Positions 30,140 to 43,900 of a stretch of 64,000 nucleotides of DNA are shown here, one piece after another. Source of the stretch: Melitaea cinxia (taxonomy: Eukaryota > Arthropoda > Insecta > Lepidoptera > Nymphalidae); contig NC_059402.1 in NCBI RefSeq assembly GCF_905220565.1, forward strand, positions 16,183,501-16,247,500, in the 5' to 3' direction. The notes beneath the pieces are model-generated. The model saw only the letters and a program-made list of their open reading frames with translations, did not search any database and was not told where the DNA came from. Numbering within the stretch: position 1 is the first letter of the stretch; each line of letters starts with the position of its first letter. A program made the translations under genes and the position numbers.

Positions 30140-31179
30140 AAGGTTATTTCCAAATTATATTTGTATTTTTAATTTGAATCACATTTTCGACCAACAAATA
30201 TTTTTAAAGATTTTAATATTACTATCAATGATGCGGTAATTGCATATTTCCTATATGGCGTATAGCCAGGGCCGAATTTAGGAGTATGCAACCGGGGCTA
30301 CAGCCCCAGGACCTCTACAAAAGAAGGGCACCCACAATAGAGACTTCGGAAAAAAATTCAAGTTTAGACTAGAATAAACACTAGTAAAAAACTTTTCCTT
30401 TCATATTTTTTTCGCGTTTCACCTTTAAAAACAATTTTTTAAATTTTATTTGGAATATAATTTGGAGCTAAGGGTCCTCCACTCCTTCGTTGCCCCGAGG
30501 CTTCCATAGCTCTGAATACGGTCCTGCGTATAGCTGCTAAGTTACAATATAAATTAGTATAGGTAAATATTATACAAAATAATTACATCTCTTGCCGTTT
30601 TGTCAATTACAGTTCTTTTAAATTTTACAAATTTTGATAAATTTGTTTTTCTTTGTATCTTGATCTCATGCGGTACTTGCGCACCAGTATATTTTATCTT
30701 ATCGCCTTTGTTATATCAAACTACATCTTCAGTACCATCACTATTTAAATTTTTCAAGGAGATTCATGATTTTACTTAATATTTGTGGTATTGCTTTCCT
30801 AGAAATAGGTCTATCTTGTTCTTCGAATTCTTGTCTTTCTCAATTCAAACGTCTGTATATAGTCATTGGGTTGGTGACCGCAGAGCTGGCTGGCTTTGTC
30901 GCACCGAAGACGCATAACGTCAGAACGTCATAGATTTGCTGTGCTCTATTTGTCGAATTTTTTTCTAGACATTGATAATGTTCCTTATCACACTAGTAAC
31001 ATTCATTAGCGATAAGTTGTTTGCTTCTTACATCGTTCATATTATAATTGGTCTGTATTTAATACATTTTGGTTTCCACTATCATACGAAAACAAAAGAT
31101 TTAGATAAACAAGACACGGATAAATAAGAATTCTAAGTCTTGATACTAATACATTTAAAGTGCAAAAGCTTAAAACATA

Positions 31180-31378
31180 TCTTAATATATATAAATCTCG
31201 TGTCACAATGTTTGTCCTCAATGGACTCCTAAACTACTTAACCGATTTTAGTCAAATTTGCACACCGTGTGCAGTTTGATCCAACTTAAAAGATAAGCTA
31301 TATTTTATTTTGATATATTATGTTATTATTATATTTCAGAAAAAAATAAGGTGATACGAAGTTCGCCAGGTCAGCTAG
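31180..31378 (+). mobile_element. Helitron insertion with a proven empty site
   Basis: It begins TCTTAATATATATAAATCTC and ends CCAGGTCAGCTAG; the host bases are A|T. The empty site in copy A lies between 28300 and 28301. It is 199 bp and non-coding. Confidence 0.9.
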
Positions 31379-32621
31379 TTAAATTATAAGAAATTCATCG
31401 AAATATTCGATTGATTTCAGTATTAGAATAGGTTTAAGAGTCAATTATTTTATCTTAATAAAGAAGAAACAAGCAGTACTTTTAAGGTTAGCGGAATGCT
31501 TGTGATGTTCTTGATATTGCAGGACCATCGACTGACTAACTTGCTGCGTCTGCTTACCATCAGACGGACCGAAAAATATAAAAATGCTATTTATAAAGAT
31601 TTATTTTTATATTAGGCTTATTATGAGGATAATGATATAATAATTTATATTAATATAGTCATGCCATGAGCATCGCGCGGTTCGAAAATAATGAATAAAC
31701 GTGAAAAATGTGACGATAATAACGACAAATACTAAATCTAAAAAGTTATTGCGCTATAAACAGCGGGTCGATACCAACTCATCTGAATAGGTAAGATAGG
31801 TGTTTGAAATGCGTGTGCATTTGTGTGTTTTCGAATATCAGACATGGAATCAAAATCTGACACCCTTATCTATCGCTGAAAAAAACGTTAGTAGTTTGAG
31901 AGGTATCCAATGTTTACAAGGAAAAAAAAATATTGTGTAGTTCAAATAGTATCCGATTTAAACTTAAATAGGTAGAGAGTGTGAGAGGCGTCAAACAAGG
32001 TGGTACTTGCCAAATCATATTTGCTCTTTTGGCACCATTGAAAGATATTTAACCAAAAAGATTTAAGACAAAATAATGGTAAATATAACCCATATTACAT
32101 AAACAGCTTCCAGTGTCTCGTGAAACAAGTAAAAAGATCTTCTGATTATATGTTTTTTTTATCTTATCAACGACGATTACGTCGTTATCTAAGTCAGTTT
32201 CTCGTCCACGAGCAACGTGCTGTGTTGTGAGTTCGTTATAATTAAGAGTTATGGCGAATATTGGTGTAAGGTATGGGGATTTATCTGTAAAATATTAATA
32301 GAACTAGTATTATTACAGCACGAGATTACTGTGATAAGAATTGATGACAATCATATAATAACGGTGCCTTTTATGTTTAGAATGCGAATTACTTTATCTG
32401 GTATTGTTTTCATTCGACTTTACTTAGCTCCTAGTTGAGTGTGTAATAAATAACTCTTTTTAATTTTAGCTTTTGTAGTATATTTTGATCATTTATATTA
32501 TTATTTCCTTATCATTTTCAGGCAAAAAATTTAAACTAAAAAGAAACTCCAGAATTTTCCAGTTAGAAATTCTCTAAAAACATCATTGACTATTTTTAAT
32601 AAAATATGCGAAATGTTTTTC

Positions 32622-33649
32622 AAAACAAGATCATAATTTTAAATAATTTTCTGCATAAATGACGTGTTTTTAAATGATAATTCGCGTTCTCAATCGAGTA
32701 GCTCAATGTGGACCTAAAACAAATAAAGTTTGGCGTAAATTTGTACAATGATGATAAAAAAGCGTATATGAAAACATTTTTATCCAAATTATATTACACA
32801 AGACTTTACCAATATTAGTCATAGCTTAACAATTTACTGACTTAAGATTTAGATACCAATTAATCTGTAAATATATTTGTATTGATAAGCGATAACGCTT
32901 TCATTACGCGTGTTCTACTACACTTTTGAACATCGTTTTTGATTCGCCTTTTATCTCATTAGTGAGATTATTGGTTGGTATAGTTAGATTATGGGCTCAT
33001 TAACCACCTATTTTCAAAAAAATTATTCATTTCTTTCTTTCAGTCTTTATTGTTTTAGCTACCCAATTCCAATTCAATAAACTTAGAATATTATATCTCT
33101 TGTTGTGGAAAATATTTTATTAAGACAGATATATTTCGTTATATTTTGGTCGAAATCAACAAGGACTTGTGATAATCTTGCAAAACGACATAAAACGTAA
33201 TAGTTTGATAAGATTCAACTAAGATTGTTAAGATGTCGAATCAATTTCATTGTATTTCATGTGCTAAGTTCACAGTTCTTTATCTGTTTGTTTCATTTTT
33301 AAAAGATTTTTTTTATTACTATGTTCATTATGTAATTACGTTTCAGCTACGTTTTTCTTGTTATTATTTATCAAAATATTTGTATCTTGAATCTTTACTT
33401 TCTCTTTAACGTTTGGGTTACCAAGCGCACTAGTCAATAGTTGTAAGTAAAGCTAAGCAATTTCCTTATAATCTTAGGTAATGTCAATGTTTGCTTTTTT
33501 AAATTCTTTGGTGTATCAAATAACTTATGTAACCTATATATCCCTCCCTTTTCTTTTCGGCGTTAGCTGGGTTCGCCAGACATCTGATAATCTATCAGCT
33601 TTTCTGTAGCGTAAGAATGTACATAAAAATTTTAGACATAGTAATTTTA
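32622..33649. other. AT-rich stretch, nothing recognised
   Basis: No gene or repeat is identified between the tandem duplication and the next SINE. It lies upstream of the transporter and could hold non-coding exons. Confidence 0.35.
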
Positions 33650-33930
33650 ACAACCGCTCTGGTGTAGTGAGTGGTGCGAGTGCCTTGTACGCCTAAATAC
33701 AGGCGTTTTGTGGAGTCGATTCCCGCTCGGGATGGATATTTGTTATTGTACAAATATTTCATTAAAGTTAAGATATCTGTCCTTATGGGTTTTCTCTCCG
33801 TGCCTCGGAGAGCGCGTTGAACTGTCAGTCTCGGTTGTTATCATATCTTTCATATACATCTGATAATGATCGTTACTCACAGTAGGGAAAATATCCGCCA
33901 ACCCGCAATAAAGCAGCGTGGTGGACTAGT
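33650..33930 (+). mobile_element. tRNA-derived SINE, variant head
   Basis: The head GGTGTAGTGAGTGGTGCGAG with B-box-like GAGTCGATTCCCGC is joined to the family body (GAGAGCGCGTTGAACTGTCA, TGATCGTTACTCACAGTAGG, GCAGCGTGGTGGA). The 3' end is shortened. Confidence 0.6.
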
Positions 33931-34002
33931 GCTTGTTTCTTTCTTTTTTCATAATTTAGATACGCACCAAGTGTAATGAGATTTGATAGTACTTAATAAT
34001 TA

Positions 34003-34290
34003 ACTGAGGTAGGGAACAGCAGGAATTTCCTGCTCAAAATATGGAGCAGCCCGACTGGAGTAGTACCTCGACCTTACAGAAGATCACAGCAAAATAATAC
34101 TGTTTTCAAGCAGTATTTTGTTCCTGTTGGTGAGTAAGGTGACCAGAGCTTCTGGGGGGATTGGGGATTGGGTCGGCAACGCGCTTGCGATGCTTCTGGT
34201 GTTGCAGGCATCTATAAGCTACGGTAATCGCTTACCATCAGGTGAGCCGTACGCTTGTTTGTCGACCTAGTGACATAAAAAAAAATTGTC
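34003..34290 (-). repeat. Dispersed CTAGGTCGGCAAA-family repeat
   Basis: A near full-length minus-strand copy: GGAATTTCCTGCTCAAAATA, GAAGATCACAGCAAAATAAT, CGGCAACGCGCTTGCGATGC, CGTACGCTTGTTTGTCGACC. Confidence 0.6.
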
Positions 34291-34764
34291 GCAATCATAG
34301 CTTGTATATGACACATCAGTGTTTTATACATGGAATTATTATGTGCTACGTTGTACGTAGTACATAATAATAATGGTTTTATAGCACTCAATGGCTATTT
34401 ATCGGTATAAATGACGCTTAATGTTTTTATGACAAATCGCATTGATTTATGCATTACTATGAATGTAATCCATTTTGAAATTCGTACATATTCTGCCTTT
34501 TATGCTATTATTTAAAAAAAAATTGTCAATTTTGACAAACTAAGCACGGATATTAAATTTTTATGCAGAAATGCGAAAATTTCTTCGAGTAGATATAATG
34601 AGAGAGATTTATGAGAGAAGTGATAAAATGTTAGCAAACTGTAATATTTTGGTTAGGTGCGTTTAAAATTCGTTGCGCTGAAAGTTTTGATTTAAAAATT
34701 TATTTCAATAATTTTAAATAGAATTTAAGAAGTAAAAGACAATAGACATTTTATTAAATTACAG

Positions 34765-34923
34765 TTCGTGCTAACACTTCCAAATGCGGGATCAAGGGAC
34801 ACTTTACCAGGGGGCACCAGGTCTGGGATGATCAATGGCTGGCAAGTGGAACTCGTTCTGTGGTATCCTGCAGCGGCGGCGAGTCTTCGAACCTCACCAG
34901 CTTGACACGGGAAACTTGAAAAG
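34765..34923 (+). CDS. Transporter exon 1: 5' UTR end and start codon
   Basis: The acceptor TTAAATTACAG ends at 34764. The ATG at 34835 is preceded by an in-frame TGA at 34829, so it must be the start. It encodes [20 protein letters not shown] then HQLDTGNLK, the short cytoplasmic basic N-terminus expected of CATs. The donor AAAAG|GTACCTT at 34923/34924 leaves two bases that join exon 2 to make Arg, giving the family phrase [12 protein letters not shown]. At least one non-coding exon must lie upstream. Confidence 0.88.
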
Positions 34924-37900
34924 GTACCTTCGTGTGAGATTTGATAGCATTTACCATTGTATTATTTTGTTTACAATTACGTAAAGAAAAAATGACAGCT
35001 GGCTTACGACTAAGCCTTTTTAATATTTATTTTGTGATATTTTATATCGAAGGGACAGAGTTTGTTAGCTACAAAGACTTATTTTCCTGTCCAGAATCAA
35101 GTTCGGGGCTTAATTCTAAGCACTGCTAAAATGCTACGGTCAGATAACCACGCGCTAGACAGATGAACAATTAGATTATTATTCTAAATCTAAATTTATT
35201 GTAATTTGTACCTCCCTATTATTACGCGACTGCTACAAACGCGCAAAGTTATAAGAATGATGAAAATAAAAAGCTATTTTTGGCACCGTTTGCAATAAGT
35301 CTACAGATTGTATTTGAAGACTCAGGTTAACGTTTAGTATACTAGTTTTATTCTGGTCTACTTATAGCATCAAGACTTATGTGAGTAAGACTAAAGTATA
35401 ATGCGGTCTTCCACTATTTCTGATGATAATATAGATTTCTTTTAATGAAACAACTTTTTTCGGATTTTATCGCGATTTATTGTTAACTTTTGATTCCCGA
35501 CGTTTCGGATACTTTACAGCAACCATGGTCACGGGAGGAGGAGGGGAGGGGTCCTCAAAAGTTAACAATAAACCGCGATAAAATCCGAAAAAAGTTGTTT
35601 CATTAAATGAGTAAAATTCGCGTAAACATTAGAAAGCAATAGATTTCTTTGCAATTTTCTTTAAATAAATTTATATATTTTTTATATTAATGACGATGCG
35701 TTGGCGCAACGGTCACAGCACTGATTTGTTGCTGTTGCGCTGGCGGTTGCGGGTTCGATTCCCGCACATGACAAACATTTGCATTGGTCATACAGAGGTT
35801 TGCCGTGGTTTGGGTGTTTGTGCAGTCCTTGTGAGTCTCCCCACCGTGCCTCTGAGAGCACGTTAAGCCATCGCTCCCGGTTGTTTTCATGTACACCTAA
35901 AAGCGATCGTTACTTATAGTAGTTCATCGTTACGCATTAGAGCATCATAATGGATTAAGCTCTGATCTTACTCCTAAATGGGGAAAGAGGCTTATACGCA
36001 GCAGTGGGATAATGAAGGCTGAAGCGATTTTTTTTTATATTTACAGATGCCTCTCAGTATGGGACTTGACTGCTCTAGGCGTGGGCAGCTCGTTAGGCGT
36101 AGGCGTGTATGTTCTGATCGGTTCCGTGGCTTTGCGCTTTGCTGGTCCCTCCGTAGTACTTTCCTTCCTGATTGCAGCTATTGCCGCGATATTTGCCGGT
36201 AAGCTTTTTCAAACTAGTTTTGATGATAAAAAAGCAGTAACTACTAAGTTTCTTCTCTATTTCTAACTACTAAAATTTTAATAAGATAGAACAGATTTCT
36301 CTATCCATTGATTTGTTTCAAAATCAGGATTAAAATAACTAATAGAATCATTGTCTGTGTTGAAGGTATGTGCTACGCGGAATTCGGCTCCAGGGTGCCA
36401 AAAGCAGGATCGGCTTACATTTACGCCTACGTGACGGTGGGAGAGTTTGTCGCGTTCATCATCGGCTGGGATATGATACTTGAGGCGGTATTTGGTAAAC
36501 TTTTATTTTCTTCTGGATTAGGAAATGACATTATAACATAGTATTTTTTTTATTATGTTATGGGCTTACTCTTGACCTCAGTCTAGCTCTAGAGGTCAAG
36601 GTCGAAGATGGAGCGAGTTCGCCCAAAAATTTTTAAATCTTATACGTATTTCAAGTTTTAGAAGACATAAACAGAGTAATGAATACTTAATAAATCAATG
36701 TAAGCAGTCAAAAGTTATAATGTCGTGTAGTCGAAATTTCGTTTCCCGCGCGGATCTGATAATTTGAATTTGAAGAAATGTTTTTTACGGTTTGGATTTT
36801 AGTCCAGCCAGTTGAACACCAACTCGATGTTGATTGTTATATTTTGTATCATACATTTTATAGTTGTTTTTTTTTTATGTCACTAGGTCAGCAAACAAGC
36901 GTACGGCTCACCTGATGGTAAGCGATTACCGTAGCTTATAGATGCCTGCAACACCAGAAGCATCGCAAGCGCGTTGCCGACCCAATCCCCAATCCCCCCA
37001 GGAGCTCTGCTTACTCACCAATAGGAACACAATACTGCTTGAAAACAGTATTATTTTGCTGTGATCTTCTGTAAGGTTGAGGTACTACCCCAGTCGGGCT
37101 GCTCCATATTTTGAGCAGGAAATTCCTGTTGTGCCCTACCTTGGTTAAGTTAGTTTCAAAAAAAGTAATTGTTAAGACAAAATTGTATGTATAGTAATAC
37201 GTATTTTTTTTTTATAATCTGTTCTTTGTAATTTCAGGGACAGCGAGCGTTGCCCGAGGTCTCAGTATGTATGTGGACTCGATGACAAACCACACGATGT
37301 CTGAGTGGTTTCAGTCTGTAGTCCCTCTCGGCGCTGCGCCTTTCTCGCCTTACTTCGACTTCTTTTCCTTCTTCGTGGTCATCGTTCTTGGGGGTATGTA
37401 AGTGTGTAAGATAAAAAATCATTTTTTTTTCGATTGTTTACTTTTATTTCTTTATACTTTGATGTAGTTAACTCATTTAAGTCAATAAAACTAGCTATTA
37501 AAAAACCGCTGTAATTGTTAATTTCACGTCTAATCTTCCTGCGATTCGATATATTTCGCTACAAATTTGAGATGTTTATATAAAATCTCGATTCAGTGTA
37601 GTCACAATATGACAGAGTATTGAAAACCACCGTAGCTAGGACTTGACGTACGATTTCTAATGTCTAAAACACTCACTAAAAAGATTAAGAATGGTAGTGT
37701 ACCACTCTTACATTGTAATATATAATATATGGGAATAAAAATATTAAAAGTCGTTAATTAATTAATTGGTTTTGTCCAGATAGCTATTACTTTTGCTTTT
37801 TATTGATTTTATTTATTATTTGATATTTTTATTTGCTTCTATATATTTAATGAAACAACTTTTTTCGGATTTTATCGCGGTTTATTATTAACTTTTGGTC

Positions 37901-40900
37901 ACGGGAGGACCATGGTTGCTGTAAAGTATCCGAAACGTCGGGAATCAAAAGTTAATAATAAACCGCGATAAAATCCGAAAAAAGTTGTTTCATTGAATGA
38001 GTAAAATTCGCGTAAACATTAGAAAACTTATGCAGCTCCTATATATATTTATATTGATTTACTAACATTAGATATGTTGTTTTTGTAATACTAACATTAA
38101 GATATGGACTATGTCTGAAAGAAAATAAATAAATATATAAAAAATAAATTAATATATCTTATATATCTCGTGAATTCTCAGTAAATAAACAAATAGATGA
38201 GTTGACATAAAATCTATTGCGATGGAACATTAAGGAGACCCGAGACGAAAGAAGAGCTTCAAATATATTAACTGTATGAAGAGATATTTTTTTAAATAGA
38301 GTATTGTGTGAACACGATGGCACAGTATTTCAAGCAAGATTTAACTAATTTTACTAGTGGTCGTCCAGTGGTCGAAATTCGACCATAATTGAAAATTTAA
38401 ATTAATTGAATAATGAAAATAAAGAACCTCTTTTTAAACGGTTTTATTTAGCTCACCCCGTTTGTTTTATTATTTTTTCTTTATTTATTCTTGGGTCAAA
38501 TTTAGTAATTCAAATTTCACCCTCTTCCTGTCAACCGATTAATCTGAAATTTTGTATACACTTTGGATTTTGGTGACAATACAATTATGTCTATTCATTA
38601 TCATTATAAATTCAAGATGGCCGCCGCTACAAAATGGCGGATAATTTATGTTTTATTAATCCCATCAATATGGGTATCAAATGAAAGGGCTCAACAAGCA
38701 GAATACAATATACTATAAAAAATTGAAATCCAAGATGGCGGCCGCTACAAAATGGCGGATAACGTAGGTTTTATTAATCCCATCAATATGGGTAGCAAAT
38801 GAAAGGGCTCAACAAGCAGAATACAATATACTATAAAAAATTTAAATACAAGATGGCGGCCGCTACAAAATGGCGGATAACGTAGGTTTTATCGATCCCA
38901 TCAATATGGGTATCAAATGAAAGTGCTCAACCAGTATAATCAATGTACTATATAAAATTAAAATCCAAGATGGCGGCCTCTACAAAATGGCGGATAACTT
39001 AGGTTTTATCAATCCCATCAACATGGGTATCAAATGAAAGGTCTCAACAAGTAGAATACAATTTACTATGCAAAATTGAAATCTAAGCTGGCCGCCGCTA
39101 CCAAATGTCTGATAACAATTTTTTATCAATCCCACCAATATGGGTATCAAATAAAAGGGCTTGACAAGAAGAATACAGTGCACTATACAACCTCAATATT
39201 TAAGATGGGCCTTGCAATAATGAAGCACTAAATGAATTAAACAGAATGCGAAATAAAAACTAAAAACTAGAAAATAAAAATAGGTAAAAAAACTTTTTAA
39301 GTTAAACGGTTTTATGTTAAACATACATTGCAATGTTTAAGATAAATGTACTAAAAACCAAAAAATAATAAAATAGATACAGTCGTGGGAATTATAAACA
39401 TATGCATAGACTAGACTAAAATAAAACCGTGGGGCACCATAATTGTCTACAAATTATCGACTTAATGTGCGATAGAAGAATCGTTTAATTCGTCGTTAAA
39501 ATAGGCAGTTGGCCCGCAGACGGTGAGGAAATTACTTACTATTTTCTTGCTCATGAAAATTCCAATAGTTATACACTCCATGTAAATAAAAGAGATGTTT
39601 CAACTAGTTTATCGTTGGACATTCACACTGCTGGCTGGCGAGGAATCGTTTCACTGCTCGTAGTTTGTCTTTAATCGACAAAACATATGATAAAAGTACT
39701 ACTCGCTCACCACTATGAAACCCTAAAACTCGCTTATAATCGAGCTTGCTAGCTTGTTTCCACATTCTAGCCCTACTTATCACACGTCCATCGTTGTCGG
39801 TTGAACAACTGCCTAATTATAGTGTAACATTACAAAACAAACATTTTAATCAACGATTGTAGACAATTGACGTGCCCCACGGTTTTATTTTAGTCTAGTC
39901 TATGCATATGTTTATAATTCCCACGACTGTATCTATTTTATTATTTTTTGGTTTTTAGTACATTTATCTTAAACATTGCAATGTATGTTTAACATAAAAC
40001 CGTTTAACTTAAAAAGTTTTTTTACCTATTTTTATTTATTTTGACTGCAGACTTTTGACAATCAATAAAAGAGTATAATATGTTTTTTATTGTTTTAATA
40101 TATTTTCATAAATAATTGAAAAAAAAAATATGTTTTAGTATTCTGCACTCATTCTCTGTATAAACTATAAGTGTACGAAATTTCATACTCCTCCGTCCGC
40201 GTAATTTTCGTGAAAAGGGTACAAAGTTTTTGCCTCACGTATTAATGTATAAATTTTAAAACGGTTTGATTAAAAAGTAACTGCGAAGTTTCTTGCTGAT
40301 TGTTCATTCTTGAATCTGCCATTTTGTTCGAATCTATGGCAGCTTCACATTTGATAAAACGAATATAATTTTTGTGTACACAGTACAATACAGTGCTTCG
40401 AAGTCTATTTTAATAAAGTATTTTTTTTTACAATCTGAGAGGAGATGGGATCATACATCATACTCGAGTCGAGATAGAAAAATTAACCAGCTCTAATGGA
40501 TTTCAATACCATTTCTTTTGAAAATATAAGAAAACAATAACTATAACGTAAAGGAGGATGGGCAAAAATGTATGGAGCTTGGTCCAAAATTTTTTTACTG
40601 CCCCCAGGGTTGACACTACCACCGTTTGGCACATAACGTACGTTTATCTCTGCGAGTTGAACCTCATTGAATTCTAACCTGTAGTTGCTGAGTTATACTA
40701 CAGTTAACAAAATTATAAAAATGCATACAAAATTAAAAAATAAAATAATTCTTATCATAGACTTGACTTTGACTTTAAATATTTTATACAACGGGGATAT
40801 TCCTTTAGATTTAAATGATGGTGTGCGAGAAAATCGTTCTTAATTGGTGACTTTATTTAAACCAAAATATCAAGTATTTATGTACCGCCTGCAGCACGAA

Positions 40901-43900
40901 TATGCCAAGAACATCTGCAATTGAACGACTTTGAAGTTTTATTGTCAGCAAATAACATCAGCCGTGATTTCAACGAGGACCAAATCATGGACATGATGAA
41001 TATTTTAAAATCTGCTCATCAGGTCATCGGAAGACTGAATTTTGAAAATATAGAAAATATGGATCCTAACGAACTATATTTTTTAACTGGTCGTACAATA
41101 GACCAATTTAATGCTATTTTGGAGCAACTGCCGTCTTTGATACAAACATGCAAAACACCTAAGACTGCATTGGCTGCCTATTTAATTAAGCTACGTACCG
41201 GTGAACCAGACACAACATTGGCAGACATGTTGCATATGAGTCGAAGAACGCTGGAAAGACTACTTAAAGCAGCGAGAGAATGCTTAACCCGTGACTATGT
41301 GCCAATCCATTTAGGGTGGGATCATATCACAAGACAGCAAGTTGTGGAAAAAAATCTTTTTATCGCCAATGCACTTTTTGGGGGCAATTCTGGAGATGCG
41401 ATGAAAGCAATAATTGCTTGTGATGGTACTTATGTATATATTCAAAAAAGTGCTAACTTTTTATTCCAAAGAATAACATATAGTCACCATAAGTTTCAAA
41501 ACCTATTGAAACCATTTTTGATAGTCTGTTGCAATGGTTATATTATTGATGTCACAGGGCCTTACGCAGCCACAACATCAGACGCGACTATATTAAGTGA
41601 CATGCTGAACGCTGAAAATAGTGCTTTTAACTGGTTTTTCAGACCAGGTGACGTTCTAATACTAGATACGAGGTTTTAGAGATGCTTTCTCTGATGTTGA
41701 AGCTTGCGGCTATGAAATGCATATGCCCCTATCTGTAGCAAGAGGTCAAACGCAACTTTCGACAATAGATGCCAATAAGTCAAGAATGGTGACTATTTGT
41801 CGGTAGGTCAAGGAAGTGGTGAATGGCCGTTTCAAACGTGACTTCAAGTTATTCAGAGAAGAATATTTTAACAAAGCGTTACTGCATATGCAAGATGACT
41901 TTCGGATTGCCACAGCCATCACCAATGCCTTTCACGACCCAATAACCGATTGTTCCAATGCCCACTAAATTGTTGAGAGAATAAATAATAGACTAAATGT
42001 TGAAAAGTTACTAGCAGAATATGTTATTGGCCAAAATTTTAATAGTAGAACAGTGAATTTTCAAAGTATGTCTGCCGACTTACCAGAGCTTCAAGATTTT
42101 CCTCGTTTGTCCGAAAACGATTTAATTATGTTCTCACTGGGGACATATCAAATAAAACTAGCCAGAAGTGATTACGCAGAACACGATAGAAATGGTGTTT
42201 ACACCATTGAAATATTCAGAAGTACTGACGATTTAAATAATGCTTTGATCAATTATAATATAATTGGTAATAACTTCTGGTTACTAAGAGGAAGAATACA
42301 ATCAAGACACACAAGAAGTCGCGTATATTATACATACATTTTAATAAACTTGGACCAACGAGGATTGGAAGCTCTGGAACACTATTACTGTTCATGCAAA
42401 AGCGGCAGACGTATCTTGGATTCATGCGCCCACATAATGTCTATTGTATGGTTTTTGGGATGGGCACGATGACACCGTTAGTCACCCTGCAGCATTTTTA
42501 GACTCTGTTATTGTAGATGATGAAAATATATAATAACTGAAATACAAATTAAATAAAAATGTCTGCGTTTTAATGTAATCGTCTACCAAATTCGTAATTT
42601 TTTTTATTCATTATTTCTTTTTCTGTAGGTTGGATTTTTACGATTCCATATAAAGAAATGATCCGTATATAAAACTCTTTAGAATGCACTACGTGCCAAC
42701 CCTGGGGACAGACTTTTGTATCTTTGGGCCAATTTGCCCATTCTCCTTTGTATTTGTTTTAATAATAAAAATTATTTTATCCAGGGCTTCTTGCGTTCGG
42801 GGTCCGAGAATCGACGTTTGTGAACAATGTGTTCACCGGTGTTAACGTAGCGGTCATTCTGTTCGTCATCATTGCTGGGGCGATTAATGGTATGTGAACT
42901 TAAGATATATATTGATTAATAAATATTTATGAAATAACCTAGTAATATATTTTCCTTTAATTAGGATTTATTCAAGGATCATTTATTTTTCATTCTTTAA
43001 TTTTTCTAAGTAGACTCTTCTTTCTAAATTGAATATTTTTTAAGGCTAAGAGATCCAGAGGATAGAAAATCTTAGCCAAAAGGATCTAATCCTTAAAAAT
43101 CTAAAGTTTTTATTTTTTAAAAGCTGAAGTTTAACTTTTTGAAATCTGTGTACCCATATCGAAAGAAATTTAAAAAAAATGAATGTTCAATGTATCATAC
43201 AGAATTGGAAGGAAGACTTTCGTCCTAGAATAGGACATTAACAAGCTAATGTCGCACTACATAGTAATAAATAATAATAATAAATAATAAATAAATATCT
43301 TATAATATACACACACGGTCATCTTTACAGGTAACAGTCGACTGTTATAGCTAATTTTTTTTTGATAAATATACATAGAAATCCTACCATTTAAGTGTGA
43401 TATCAGAATCGATATTATAACCTAAATATGCAACATATATGCCTTAACACTTGGATAAAAATAATAAAACTATTTATTAGACAATAATTATTTATAAAAT
43501 TACCGTTGTGTGTACGTTAGTGTCATGCCGATGACCGGGTCACCTAAATTTTACAGATAATTCGATTATTTGTAGCCAATTTTCCCATGTCTTCTCCATA
43601 ATTTGACGACTTTAAAGTAATGAGCTGAATTTACTATCACTCATCACTTAAGCCTATGGCAGTCCACTGCTGGACATAGGCCTCCCCAAGTTCGCGCCAA
43701 ACATCCCGGTTTTCCGCAATCCTTATCCAGCCTACACCGGCAATCTTACGTAGATCGTCTGTCCAACGGGCCGGAGGACGTCCCACACTGCGTTTGCAAA
43801 GACGCGGTCTCCACTCCAGGACCCGTCTACTCCAACGGCCATCGGTCCTGCAACACAGATGACCAGCCCACTGCCACTTCAACTTGCTAATTCTGTGGGC

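Larger units (their letters stand above)
29563..32621 (+). repeat. Tandem segmental duplication, copy B
   Basis: Direct-repeat partner of 26449-29549, joined to it by about 13 bases of filler (29550-29562). It differs by a short deletion near 29612, a 44-bp palindrome (29738-29781), a LINE fragment (29940-30129) and a Helitron (31180-31378), each absent from copy A. The remaining differences are scattered point changes and small indels. Confidence 0.85.

Noticed and set aside
38980..39183. Minus-strand frame in the satellite
   Set aside because: It arises from reading through the 118-bp tandem units.
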